Source of the DNA: Candidatus Bathyarchaeota archaeon
Lineage (GTDB): Archaea; Asgardarchaeota; Lokiarchaeia; Sigyniarchaeales; Sigyniarchaeaceae
Assembly (NCBI GenBank): GCA_014729935.1
Contig: WJJB01000398.1
Coordinates: 1 to 9,729 of the forward strand
Direction: 5' to 3'
DNA length: 9,729 nucleotides
The notes under the pieces are model-generated. The model did no database searches. It had not been told where the DNA came from and worked only from the letters and a program-made list of their open reading frames with translations. Positions within the stretch are counted from its first letter, which is position 1, and each line of letters opens with the position of its first letter. Shown piece by piece: positions 1 to 6,202 of the stretch. A program made the translations under genes and the position numbers.

Positions 1-779
1 GCCACAATTTCCGCGTTTGGTTGCCCGATAGCCCTTGAGACAGCTTCCGATTTGATATCCCGCTTTACCTGCCTTGCCTTTTGTCGCATGAGGGTGTTCA
101 ATGAATCCACCCCCCCGCCGACGTCGAGGGAATAAGATTCATTTATGGTGATCCCCCTGGAAGACAATACTTCCAGCAGGAGCTTGTGGATGATGGTTGC
201 ACCTGCTTGGTTTTGCAGGTCATCTCCAACGAGTGGAATGCCGGCATCCTTGAACCGCTTGCCCCATTCCCCGTCGGATGCAATGAAGGTTGGGGTTGCA
301 TTGATGAATGCGATACCTGCTTCCAAGGCTGCTTCGGCGAAGAAAATAGCTGCCTTGTCTGCACTACTCGGGGTCATGCATATCAAGATAGTTGCTCCAG
401 AGGCGTTGAGCATTTGTGGTACATTAACCGGATCTTGATTACTCTCGTGGATGTATTCCTTGGTTTCGGGAATGACGCCATCCTTGGTTTCTGCCCGGTG
501 CACTATCACGCCAAGTGGCTTAACGTCGACCACTTTCCTAGCGACATTTGGTGCAGCAAAAATCGCATCGGCGAGATCCTTTCCCACTTTTCTCTCGTCA
601 ATATCGAAGGCTGCAACTATAGAGATGTTCCTGGCTTTCATGCCGGCAAGCACCTCATGCAACAATCCCGATTCCCCATCGTTTTGGCTTGTCCCGTTCT
701 TGGAATAATACGTGAGTCCTTGCACGAAGCTCGATGCGAGATTCCCGATACCGGCGAGAGCAATCTTGATTTGTTCCAT
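1..779 (-). CDS. ino1: Inositol-1-phosphate synthase (MIPS), 5' part, runs off the window
   Basis: The product should convert glucose 6-phosphate to 1L-myo-inositol 1-phosphate in the cytosol using NAD, the first committed step to inositol phospholipids and inositol solutes. 259 codons are visible without a stop; the family is about 360 residues, so roughly 100 C-terminal residues lie left of position 1. The N-terminal Rossmann fold has a GIGNLASSFVQG loop (residues 10-21), close to the GVGNCASSLVQG of actinobacterial enzymes. Other family blocks are AAFDID (56-61), DLADAIFA (68-75), FINATPTFIASD (158-169), VGDDLQNQAGATIIH (184-198) and LDVGGGVDSLNTL (218-230). The ATG at 779-777 is preceded by AGGAG with a 6-nt gap. 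The overall pattern resembles the Mycobacterium Ino1 type and not the more divergent Thermococcus/Archaeoglobus type; this is from remembered sequences, not a search. Confidence 0.93.
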   Translation of the reverse strand, partial: MEQIKIALAGIGNLASSFVQGLTYYSKNGTSQNDGESGLLHEVLAGMKARNISIVAAFDIDERKVGKDLADAIFAAPNVARKVVDVKPLGVIVHRAETKDGVIPETKEYIHESNQDPVNVPQMLNASGATILICMTPSSADKAAIFFAEAALEAGIAFINATPTFIASDGEWGKRFKDAGIPLVGDDLQNQAGATIIHKLLLEVLSSRGITINESYSLDVGGGVDSLNTLMRQKARQVKRDIKSEAVSRAIGQPNAEIV

Positions 780-944
780 CTTGATCTCCTTGGCTATTAA
801 TAAGGGATTGAAGGCATCACTTGATAAAAACGTGATTATCGCTGTTGCAGTCGCATGTCACGAGAAAGGTACTAAAAATAATATATATCACTGAATGCCT
901 TGAGGTTCTAAGAGGTCACTTGCTCTTCATGCAGGGGACAATCC
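780..944. promoter_or_regulatory. Divergent intergenic promoter region between ino1 and the membrane winged-helix gene
   Basis: The 165-base gap separates two divergent starts. An AT-only tract near 873-888 (ACTAAAAATAATATATATCA at 871-890) can serve as a TATA element on the plus strand: its centre is about 60 nt before the ATG at 945, giving a leader of roughly 30 nt with AGGGGA at 933-938. Read on the minus strand it would give ino1 a leader of about 75 nt. Other AT-rich tracts on the ino1 side (797-805, 823-832) are alternatives. The heptamer AAGGCAT (811-817) recurs inverted as ATGCCTT (895-901), bracketing the AT-rich core, and GATAA/TTATC (823-827, 836-840) forms a small inverted pair. 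These are seen in the sequence; use as operators is inference. Confidence 0.45.
786..790 (-). promoter_or_regulatory. Ribosome binding site of the inositol-1-phosphate synthase gene
   Basis: The minus strand reads AGGAG, then six bases, then the ATG at 779-777. This is a good Shine-Dalgarno match and fixes the start. It also implies a leadered message. Confidence 0.75.
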
Positions 945-1655
945 ATGAAAGTGAACACACGGTCTCTCAAGACCCTTCTCGTGCTCGTGCTAGCTATTGC
1001 AATATGGCCTATGATAAGTACCCTCAAGCCAAAAAGCGTGCAAATGGAAGAATCACGATCAAGCTTGGCAGTATCTGCGGTTTCCATTTCCACGACCAAT
1101 TTTGCAGTACCGATCGTGATAGCCGCCAGTTTCACTCGTATCACCGATGATGATAATAACCTGATCATTGGTGATAACAACGAGCCGGAAGGAACCAGGG
1201 AGAAAATATACGCGCTAATAGGTGATATGCCAGGCATACATTTCCGTGAAATTTGCCGCCAGTTGGAAAAGGAAATCGGGGTTGTGCAATACCACGTGTA
1301 TGTGTTAAAGAAATTCAACCTTATCACTAGTTTGAGGGATGGCAGGTATAGCAGGCACTTCGTCAAGGATTCAATGTTGGATGTCAAGGCACAACGGATC
1401 ATTTCTTCGTGGCACAGGCCTGTCGAGCGCAAGATCCTATCGGATGTATTCCAATCTGAAGGTCGCGGCATGGATACCAAGCAATTCAGTGCCAGCTGCG
1501 GCGTGACCATGCAAGCCATCAATTGGCACTTGGATCGCCTTGAAAAAAATGAGTTGGTCATGGTGGGGGAGAACAAGAAGATCCTTCTCCCGCAGGCTAC
1601 CCGTGATAAGATGGCTGATTTATTAGAATTCCAAATCATAGAGATTGCTTCATGA
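945..1655 (+). CDS. Membrane-associated tandem winged-helix transcriptional regulator
   Basis: The 236-residue product begins with basic residues and a hydrophobic segment (about 10-26), then a polar loop, then a second moderately hydrophobic segment (about 41-63), an acidic Asp/Asn-rich linker (67-82) and two winged-helix units. The first unit (about 84-140) has the pattern of archaeal MarR/ArsR-like helices: REKIYALI, HFREICRQL, a recognition-helix region VVQYHVYVLKKF, and a wing around RDGRYSRHF. The second (about 158-217) repeats this: ERKILSDVF, FSASCG, AINWHLDRLEKNELV, and a final strand. If both hydrophobic segments span the membrane, the DNA-binding part faces the cytosol; with only the first, the positive-inside rule would put it outside, which makes little sense. 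The ATG at 945 has AGGGGA six bases upstream. Proteins of this design are common in archaea but mostly uncharacterised; the ligand and targets are unknown. It may control the divergent ino1 gene. Confidence 0.8.
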   Translation: MKVNTRSLKTLLVLVLAIAIWPMISTLKPKSVQMEESRSSLAVSAVSISTTNFAVPIVIAASFTRITDDDNNLIIGDNNEPEGTREKIYALIGDMPGIHFREICRQLEKEIGVVQYHVYVLKKFNLITSLRDGRYSRHFVKDSMLDVKAQRIISSWHRPVERKILSDVFQSEGRGMDTKQFSASCGVTMQAINWHLDRLEKNELVMVGENKKILLPQATRDKMADLLEFQIIEIAS

Positions 1656-1676
1656 TGGGAAAGGGGGGCATAAAGG

Positions 1677-1683
1677 TTTTTTT
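1677..1683 (+). terminator. T7 tract, archaeal-type terminator
   Basis: Seven consecutive T residues lie 22 nt after the stop codon of the winged-helix gene. No stable hairpin precedes them, as expected for archaeal intrinsic termination, which needs only a T-rich non-template strand. Confidence 0.5.
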
Positions 1684-1765
1684 CCATCATTCATGCCATT
1701 TTTCCGTGGTATCAATCCTTTTCTATGATGATCTCTATTAACTATCGAAAGGAAAAAAGAGTACC

Positions 1766-2566
1766 ATGACTACCGCCTCGACTCACCCGCTAATATTGGG
1801 TAGGATCATCATCATCGGTGTCGTTCACGGGCAGAAATCATGCATCGAGGAAACCAGGCGCGTGATCGAGAGCGAGAAGCCAGAAATTGTCGCGATCGAG
1901 TTACCGCCCACCTTCAACCAGCTTCAAGTGAATGGCCTCCAAGCACGTGTTGATTTATTATCAAGCAGGATTCACTCATTCTTTCAAGCACTGGAATCAC
2001 TCGGATTGCCGAGTGAATCTTCCGAAAACCTCGAGGCCATAGCCGTAGGGCTTGCACTTCAAGGGACCGAGTTTCTCGCAGCAATCGAGGCTGCTCAAAC
2101 CGTGAATGCCAAGGTGGAGTTCATAGACATGGCAAGGGACAAGCTATTCTTGGAATTTGCCAAGAAAATCATGAACGATATTTTCTCAAGCAGGGGAAAC
2201 AAGGGGGATAAGATCGAGATTCTCCCAGGCTTGTTCATCCCCAAGATAAAGCTATTTTCCCTGGATGAGGTATCCAATTTCTTCAACTATGCCTTGGATG
2301 ATTGGCGGGAGACATGGAACGAGCTGGTCCGGGTGTACACCGAGGATTCCTATGAGCACCTTATCAAGGATATCTCTCGACTGGTAAAGAAGATGAATGA
2401 ATCCGCCATCTTCAAGGAAATATTGGTGGAGCACAGGAATATCTTCATGGTTGAACGCCTTGAAGAATTATTGGGGAAGACCACGGGAAAGATAGTCCTT
2501 GTCACGGGATTCGGACACGTGGAAGGTATCATTTCCCTGCTCCGGGAGACCTTGGATGATCCCTGA
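1766..2566 (+). CDS. TraB/PrgY-like family protein (soluble form)
   Basis: The 266-residue product matches the TraB/PrgY family, related to the Tiki/EreA-like fold with a presumed metal-dependent hydrolase core. Visible motifs are GVVHG with His21 near the N-terminus, VAIELPP with Glu45, EFIDMARD (Asp121, Arg124), the ER/HRN-type block VEHRNIFM (221-228) and the C-terminal VTGFGHVEGI with His251. The conserved His/Glu set is intact. It lacks the C-terminal membrane region found in many archaeal and bacterial TraB proteins, so it should be cytosolic. Enterococcal PrgY limits a peptide pheromone, and eukaryotic TRABD is mitochondrial; the substrate in archaea is not known. The upstream AAAGGA at 1748-1753 lies 12 nt from the ATG, a weak ribosome site. 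The 3' end overlaps the methyltransferase gene by 11 nt, so the two are very probably one transcript. Confidence 0.87.
   Translation: MTTASTHPLILGRIIIIGVVHGQKSCIEETRRVIESEKPEIVAIELPPTFNQLQVNGLQARVDLLSSRIHSFFQALESLGLPSESSENLEAIAVGLALQGTEFLAAIEAAQTVNAKVEFIDMARDKLFLEFAKKIMNDIFSSRGNKGDKIEILPGLFIPKIKLFSLDEVSNFFNYALDDWRETWNELVRVYTEDSYEHLIKDISRLVKKMNESAIFKEILVEHRNIFMVERLEELLGKTTGKIVLVTGFGHVEGIISLLRETLDDP
2544..2548 (+). promoter_or_regulatory. Ribosome binding site deciding the methyltransferase start
   Basis: GGGAG lies inside the last codons of the TraB-like gene, 7 nt before the ATG at 2556. It favours that ATG over the in-frame ATG at 2499, which sits deep inside the upstream gene. Confidence 0.7.
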
Positions 2567-3806
2567 TGCTGGTTCCCCCGTGCCAGGACGCGAATGCATC
2601 CTGTCTCCTGCAGTTGAAGCAGAACTGGAATCCATCGCCGATTATTGCGAATTTTCAGTGGAGAAATTCAAGCAATCCATTGTAACCCCTGGTGGTTTGT
2701 TTTTCCTGCGCGTGAATACCTTGAAAGTGGATCCCGGGGTAATCTTCCAAAGCATGAGAGAGGCACATCCGGACGTGAAATTCAACCGTGAATGGAGCAC
2801 CCATGTTCCCGAGGCAATTGCCATGACCGTGGAAAAAGGTGAAATGCCAACGCCCCAACCCAAGATGGTCGAAGCTGACAAGCATGCTGCTGAATCCGTG
2901 ATGTTGGCGGCGCCATTGTATGCACCCGGGGTTAGGAGTCCGGTGAATTCGTTCTCGAAAGGGGATACCGTCTCGATCATTCACAGGTGCAAGACCCCCT
3001 GGAACGGGAAATCTCGCGAGTTTCTCATGGCGAACGGTGTCGCCGTTCATGGGTCTGGTAGAGTACACCTGGTTTCCAGGGGAACCATCATCAACACGTT
3101 GCAATCCCCTTTCATCACGCCAAAATTTCAAACCTGGCAAGAATTTAGGAAAGGCTTGGTGCTTGACCAGAACTTTCCCTCCATGCTTGCAGCTCGCATT
3201 TTAGCACCAGAACCTGGAGAGATCGTCTTGGACGCCTGCGCTGGCACCGGTGGGAAAACAACCCACGAGGCGCAGTTGATGCATGATGAAGGGAGCATAG
3301 TTGCCATCGACCGGAGCAAGCGAAACTTGGAAAAGATGAGACGGAGGATAAAGCGCCTTGGCATTCATGTCATCACGCCCGTTCATTCCAAGCTGCACGA
3401 GGCTCGAGATATCTTGCGGGATCTCTCCCCAAACAAGGTTCTCATCGATCCCCCTTGTTCTGCACTTGGATTTCGCCCCAAGATATATTCCTTATTCGAT
3501 AAAAATGATTTCAAGAACTTTGCAGCGAACCAGTTCCGCTTGGTACAAGAAATCACCCCATGTATCCCCTCGGGTTCCATCCTCGTCTATAGCACATGCA
3601 CGGTAACGATTAGGGAGAACGAAATGCTTATCGCGCGGCTTGTTGATGAGTTGGACTATGAGTTAATCAAGCCCGCCGTCAGATGCGGTACAAGTGGATT
3701 GCAGGTACCACGACTTTCAAGGCAAGAGGCAAATTACTTGACAAGATTTCATCCGCAAGATAGTCCCCATGTTGGTTTTTTCATCGCGAGGATGAAAAAA
3801 AAATGA
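2556..3806 (+). CDS. NSUN6-like PUA-containing tRNA/RNA (cytosine-5) methyltransferase
   Basis: The 416-residue product (from the ATG at 2556) transfers a methyl group from S-adenosylmethionine to C5 of cytosine in RNA. Archaeal and human NSUN6 modify C72 in the tRNA acceptor stem, the probable target. Order: N-terminal helical part with RVNT (52-55), an inserted PUA domain (about 107-190) with LYAPGV, KGDTVSI and ANGVAV blocks, then a Rossmann methyltransferase domain. Motif I is DACAGTGGKT (226-235), the acidic ribose-binding residue is Asp252 in VAIDRS, motif IV is DPPCS with Cys301, and motif VI is YSTCT with nucleophile Cys348; the C-terminus ends GFFIARM. The PUA placement and end match human NSUN6 as remembered. 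Motif I reads CAGTGGKT where CAAPGGKT is usual, and motif IV has DPPCS for DAPCS; both catalytic cysteines remain, so it should be active. An in-frame ATG at 2499 would add 19 residues with no sign of conservation. Confidence 0.93.
   Translation: MIPDAGSPVPGRECILSPAVEAELESIADYCEFSVEKFKQSIVTPGGLFFLRVNTLKVDPGVIFQSMREAHPDVKFNREWSTHVPEAIAMTVEKGEMPTPQPKMVEADKHAAESVMLAAPLYAPGVRSPVNSFSKGDTVSIIHRCKTPWNGKSREFLMANGVAVHGSGRVHLVSRGTIINTLQSPFITPKFQTWQEFRKGLVLDQNFPSMLAARILAPEPGEIVLDACAGTGGKTTHEAQLMHDEGSIVAIDRSKRNLEKMRRRIKRLGIHVITPVHSKLHEARDILRDLSPNKVLIDPPCSALGFRPKIYSLFDKNDFKNFAANQFRLVQEITPCIPSGSILVYSTCTVTIRENEMLIARLVDELDYELIKPAVRCGTSGLQVPRLSRQEANYLTRFHPQDSPHVGFFIARMKKK
3795..3803 (-). terminator. T9 tract on the minus strand, terminator for the converging gene pair
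   Basis: The final lysine codons of the methyltransferase gene form an A9 run, which reads as T9 for the converging transcript, about 30 nt beyond the stop of the 3832-4383 gene. It is a fitting archaeal T-tract terminator, though the same run is also simply a lysine stretch. Confidence 0.45.
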
Positions 3807-3831
3807 AAGGAGTTACCCGTGATTCCCTTCA

Positions 3832-4383
3832 TTAACCTGGGAAAGTTTTCACGAGAAATCCCTCAATGCCATCGATGAATCCGTCAAAAAGGTGTGCCCG
3901 TATCACCTGCTCCACCAAGTCCTCAATCATGGATTCATCAATACCTGTAATGCCCCCGTCTTCAAGTGCTGCACCCAGCTTCGAGAGCGATACCCTCGTG
4001 TTTCTTCCAAGAACCCTCTCCATGATGGAAGCCACGTTCTCCAAGAACTGCCGTTCTCGCTCTCTCGCAACCCAAGACTTCTTGTGGACTAGTTCCCCTG
4101 TTCGAACGCACTTGTCGCCTTCAATGCACCACGGTAAACCACGTTCCTGTATCGCGGAATTGATTAAGAGGTCGACATCTTCACGCACTTCCTTGAGCGG
4201 TAGCAAGTCCAAAAGCATGTATCGCAATACATCCAAGTCAAATTCATTCTCATCAGAGAGGATTGATTCCACGTAGTCCTTGGCGATTTTTTCCAGTTTT
4301 TGAATTCGTAATTGATGCTCCTTTTTCAACCGTTCGATCTTGGTTGTATCATTCCCCCCGTACGGTTTTCCCTCCAAATTCAT
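3832..4383 (-). CDS. Unrecognised protein with coiled-coil N-terminus and PCI-like winged-helix end
   Basis: I do not recognise a named family. The product is 183 residues from the ATG at 4383-4381. It has a charged helical N-terminus (about residues 14-45, heptad-like Leu/Ile spacing), an acidic helical middle, a WCIEGDKC segment (two cysteines, too few for a zinc site alone), and a C-terminal region of about 75 residues predicted as helices plus a wing. The end, with VSLSKLGAAL, a helix ESMIEDLVEQVI and FDGFIDGIEGFLV, recalls the winged-helix half of eukaryotic PCI domains or a generic wHTH; that is pattern resemblance only. No signal peptide or membrane segment. Start: an upstream in-frame ATG at 4431 overlaps the preceding stop as ATGA and adds 16 residues, but GGAGGGG at 4391-4397 with a 7-nt gap favours 4383. 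The gene is in tandem with the one at 4428-4838. Confidence 0.7.
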   Translation of the reverse strand: MNLEGKPYGGNDTTKIERLKKEHQLRIQKLEKIAKDYVESILSDENEFDLDVLRYMLLDLLPLKEVREDVDLLINSAIQERGLPWCIEGDKCVRTGELVHKKSWVARERERQFLENVASIMERVLGRNTRVSLSKLGAALEDGGITGIDESMIEDLVEQVIRAHLFDGFIDGIEGFLVKTFPG

Positions 4384-4390
4384 CATCTTT

Positions 4391-4397
4391 CCCCTCC
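4391..4397 (-). promoter_or_regulatory. Strong ribosome binding site for the 183-residue protein
   Basis: GGAGGGG on the minus strand is followed after 7 nt by ATG at 4383 (or after 4 nt by ATG at 4386). It competes with the ATGA-coupled start at 4431, which has no clear Shine-Dalgarno motif at a good distance. Confidence 0.6.
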
Positions 4398-4427
4398 ATT
4401 CCAGTGCACCCGTGGTGGAAATGCCGG

Positions 4428-4838
4428 TCATTGCATGGATCGTGGGAGTAGGACCCCATCTATTACCAACCGATGGTATACTATCTCAATTTCAGTGTCA
4501 TTCATGAAAAAGGGATTCAGGTCAAGCGATGCGTGGATAGCTCCCTTGAATTCTTCCAAAGAAGACGCATTTTCCCTTAAATTGATCAAGGCCTTGATCA
4601 AGCGATGGACGTGAGACCCTTCATTCATCTTGGATACCGTGATGATATCACCAGATATCCTTGCACTAAGCACGTTTTCTTGGTTTAACCTGAAAATGAT
4701 CTCGTAGATCGAACCAATCGCAGACAGGAATGGAAATAATACGGGATCATTCAAGATCAATTCCGTTTCCTCGAGCGTGATGGTGTCTGATCTCGAAAAC
4801 AAGTCAACGAGATGCTTTAATACCAAGAGTTCACTCAT
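4428..4838 (-). CDS. Unrecognised small acidic protein, probably two winged-helix-like units
   Basis: The 136-residue product has no family I can name. It is soluble, Leu/Ile rich and has no cysteine motifs. The first half (about 1-70) has helices around ELLVLKHLVDLF and LEETELIL followed by IYEIIFRLNQENVLSARI and a strand GDIITVSK, which looks like helices and a wing. The second half (about 75-136) repeats this kind of layout with LIKALINL, FKGAI and IEIVYHRLVIDGVLL. It is the first gene of a minus-strand pair; its TGA overlaps an ATG of the next gene (ATGA, 4428-4431). GGGGATGA on the minus strand about 6 nt before the ATG is a moderate ribosome site. The shared winged-helix-like character of both partners suggests a small two-subunit assembly, which is inference. 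Confidence 0.7.
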   Translation of the reverse strand: MSELLVLKHLVDLFSRSDTITLEETELILNDPVLFPFLSAIGSIYEIIFRLNQENVLSARISGDIITVSKMNEGSHVHRLIKALINLRENASSLEEFKGAIHASLDLNPFFMNDTEIEIVYHRLVIDGVLLPRSMQ

Positions 4839-4996
4839 GCAAAATCATCCCCAATCACGGGTGCTTGGTTGGTTTTGGCACTGTTAAAATGGATCGTGCC
4901 GGTTCATAAATCTATTGGTTACTAGTTAATTCCTCCGATTTTCATTTTAAATATATCGAGTCAATCCAGTGATTATTAGTTAATCTGGTGTACCTG
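4839..4996. promoter_or_regulatory. Divergent intergenic region with a TATA box (4945-4956) flanked by a 12-nt direct repeat
   Basis: TTTTAAATATAT at 4945-4956 is a strong TATA candidate for the plus-strand acetyltransferase gene; about 25 nt downstream gives a start of transcription near 4976-4982, so the leader is short. TTACTAGTTAAT (4919-4930) and TTATTAGTTAAT (4973-4984) match at 11 of 12 bases; one lies upstream of the TATA box, the other at the expected transcription start. Each is part palindromic. This layout suits an operator that loops or blocks the promoter. On the minus side, weak TATA-like tracts (near 4904-4911 or 4884-4890) could serve the small-protein pair. Confidence 0.55.
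4919..4984 (+). repeat. Direct repeat TTAYTAGTTAAT, two copies 54 bp apart
   Basis: The copies are at 4919-4930 and 4973-4984 and differ only at the fourth base. The core TAGTTAAT appears again inverted (ATTAACTA, 1737-1744) 22 nt before the TraB-like gene. A regulator site is possible; chance in AT-rich spacers is not excluded. Confidence 0.4.
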
Positions 4997-6169
4997 ATGG
5001 CTACTAGCACTGGTTCTTTCCTTCCTGGAAGCTTGAAAGCATGGGAACCATCCCTGCGACCTGCTAATCCAGAAGATGCACGTGAAATTACTAATATATA
5101 CGAAGATGTATACAAGGGGACCTATAGCTACAAGGAATACCAAGATAAGGATTATATCTCGAATGATATTAGCCAAGGTAATTCAAGTTGGTACGTTATC
5201 GAGGATCAAATGGCTAGTAATGAAATTGTTGGCGTTATATCCGGTGCAATTGATGATATCAATTGGCGCGTGTATGTCAGGGGCATGATGATACGCCCTG
5301 ATTGGCAGGGCTTGGGGGGAACCACGAGGCTCTTTGGAGAGGTATTCAAGGATTTCATGAAACGATACAAGGGAAAGGTGAACATCCTGTGGAGCGAAAC
5401 CAGGACTGCATCCCTGAAGCCCCAGATGGTGGGCGAACGGGTTGGATTCGTACCCTTGGGTATCTTGCCACATAAGGACGTATTTTTCAATGAGCGAGAA
5501 TCACCCGTCATCACTGGCATATTCTCCTCGGAAGCTTGGAAGGAGCGTGAAACGACCATGAATATAATTCCAGGAATCGTGCCAATTCATGATATCATTG
5601 CCAAGATGCTCCGCCCCATGAGAAAAGATCACCTGATCGAATCTCAAGTCCATCCCATTACTTTCAGTATAAAGAGCAAAGTTGGTGTACAGATTTCACC
5701 ATTGAATCACGGCTACAGGCGGTATACCTTCTCGCTTTCCAGCTCGGATGATTCCATTCAACTTGATGCTAACTTGCAGTGTATGAATGCCGAGCATTTA
5801 GTATGTATGTGCAAGGATCCTGGTAAACTGCTGCTTTTACTTCGATCTGCCCTCAAGCGGCTTTCTTGGGAAGGATTTCAATACGTTGAAGGATCCTCCG
5901 GCACGGAGAATCCAATGGTGCAACAAGCATTCATGCAGGCGGGTTTCACTCCAACGGGTTATCTACCCGCCTGGGATCTGACAAGGGATGGGAGACGCGT
6001 TGATAGGATAGTCTGGGGATGGACCAGCCACGACAGGGTGAAGTTGCAATCGTGTTTCACCCGGAAATCCAAGAGATTGTTCGAGATCCTGCGAGAGGCG
6101 TGGGAAAAAACACGACAATGCCACCCAGCCAATCCAATCCCGGTCCCGAATGCCATTGCACAGCTTTGA
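4997..6169 (+). CDS. Two-domain GNAT-family N-acetyltransferase
   Basis: The 390-residue product has an N-terminal GNAT domain (about residues 18-170) and a C-terminal region (about 215-345) that seems to be a second, degenerate GNAT-like half. In the first, motif A reads MIRPDWQGLGGTT (98-110), a slight variant of the Q/RxxGxG/A acetyl-CoA loop with Thr in the last position; the substrate side ends with ExRT, PQM and GFVPLGILP (134-158). The second half repeats that end: E, ENPMVQQ and GFTPTGYLP (298-324), but lacks an acetyl-CoA loop I can see. The enzyme should acetylate an amine using acetyl-CoA; the substrate is unknown. No membrane segment. GGTG at 4987-4990 sits 6 nt before the ATG at 4997; the GTG at 4988 is an in-frame alternative adding three residues. 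The amidohydrolase gene follows after 33 nt. Confidence 0.82.
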   Translation: MATSTGSFLPGSLKAWEPSLRPANPEDAREITNIYEDVYKGTYSYKEYQDKDYISNDISQGNSSWYVIEDQMASNEIVGVISGAIDDINWRVYVRGMMIRPDWQGLGGTTRLFGEVFKDFMKRYKGKVNILWSETRTASLKPQMVGERVGFVPLGILPHKDVFFNERESPVITGIFSSEAWKERETTMNIIPGIVPIHDIIAKMLRPMRKDHLIESQVHPITFSIKSKVGVQISPLNHGYRRYTFSLSSSDDSIQLDANLQCMNAEHLVCMCKDPGKLLLLLRSALKRLSWEGFQYVEGSSGTENPMVQQAFMQAGFTPTGYLPAWDLTRDGRRVDRIVWGWTSHDRVKLQSCFTRKSKRLFEILREAWEKTRQCHPANPIPVPNAIAQL

Positions 6170-6202
6170 ATGGCACCAACGGTTGAACCTACTTGATACT
6201 AG

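Noticed and set aside
186..800. Long plus-strand open frame (204 codons) opposite the ino1 gene
   Set aside because: It is the antisense shadow of the well-matched inositol-1-phosphate synthase; its translation is rich in Cys and His in no pattern and matches nothing.
1141..1185. GATGATGATAATAA-type repetitive stretch taken as a possible microsatellite or operator
   Set aside because: It encodes the acidic Asp/Asn linker of the regulator in frame, which explains the repetition.
908..1690. 260-codon minus-strand open frame opposite the winged-helix gene
   Set aside because: The plus-strand frame has clear winged-helix signatures and a ribosome site; the minus translation has low-complexity Ser/Arg content and no domain.
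2642..3140. Minus-strand open frames inside the methyltransferase gene
   Set aside because: They lie under well-supported PUA and RNA-methyltransferase motifs and have no recognisable domain.
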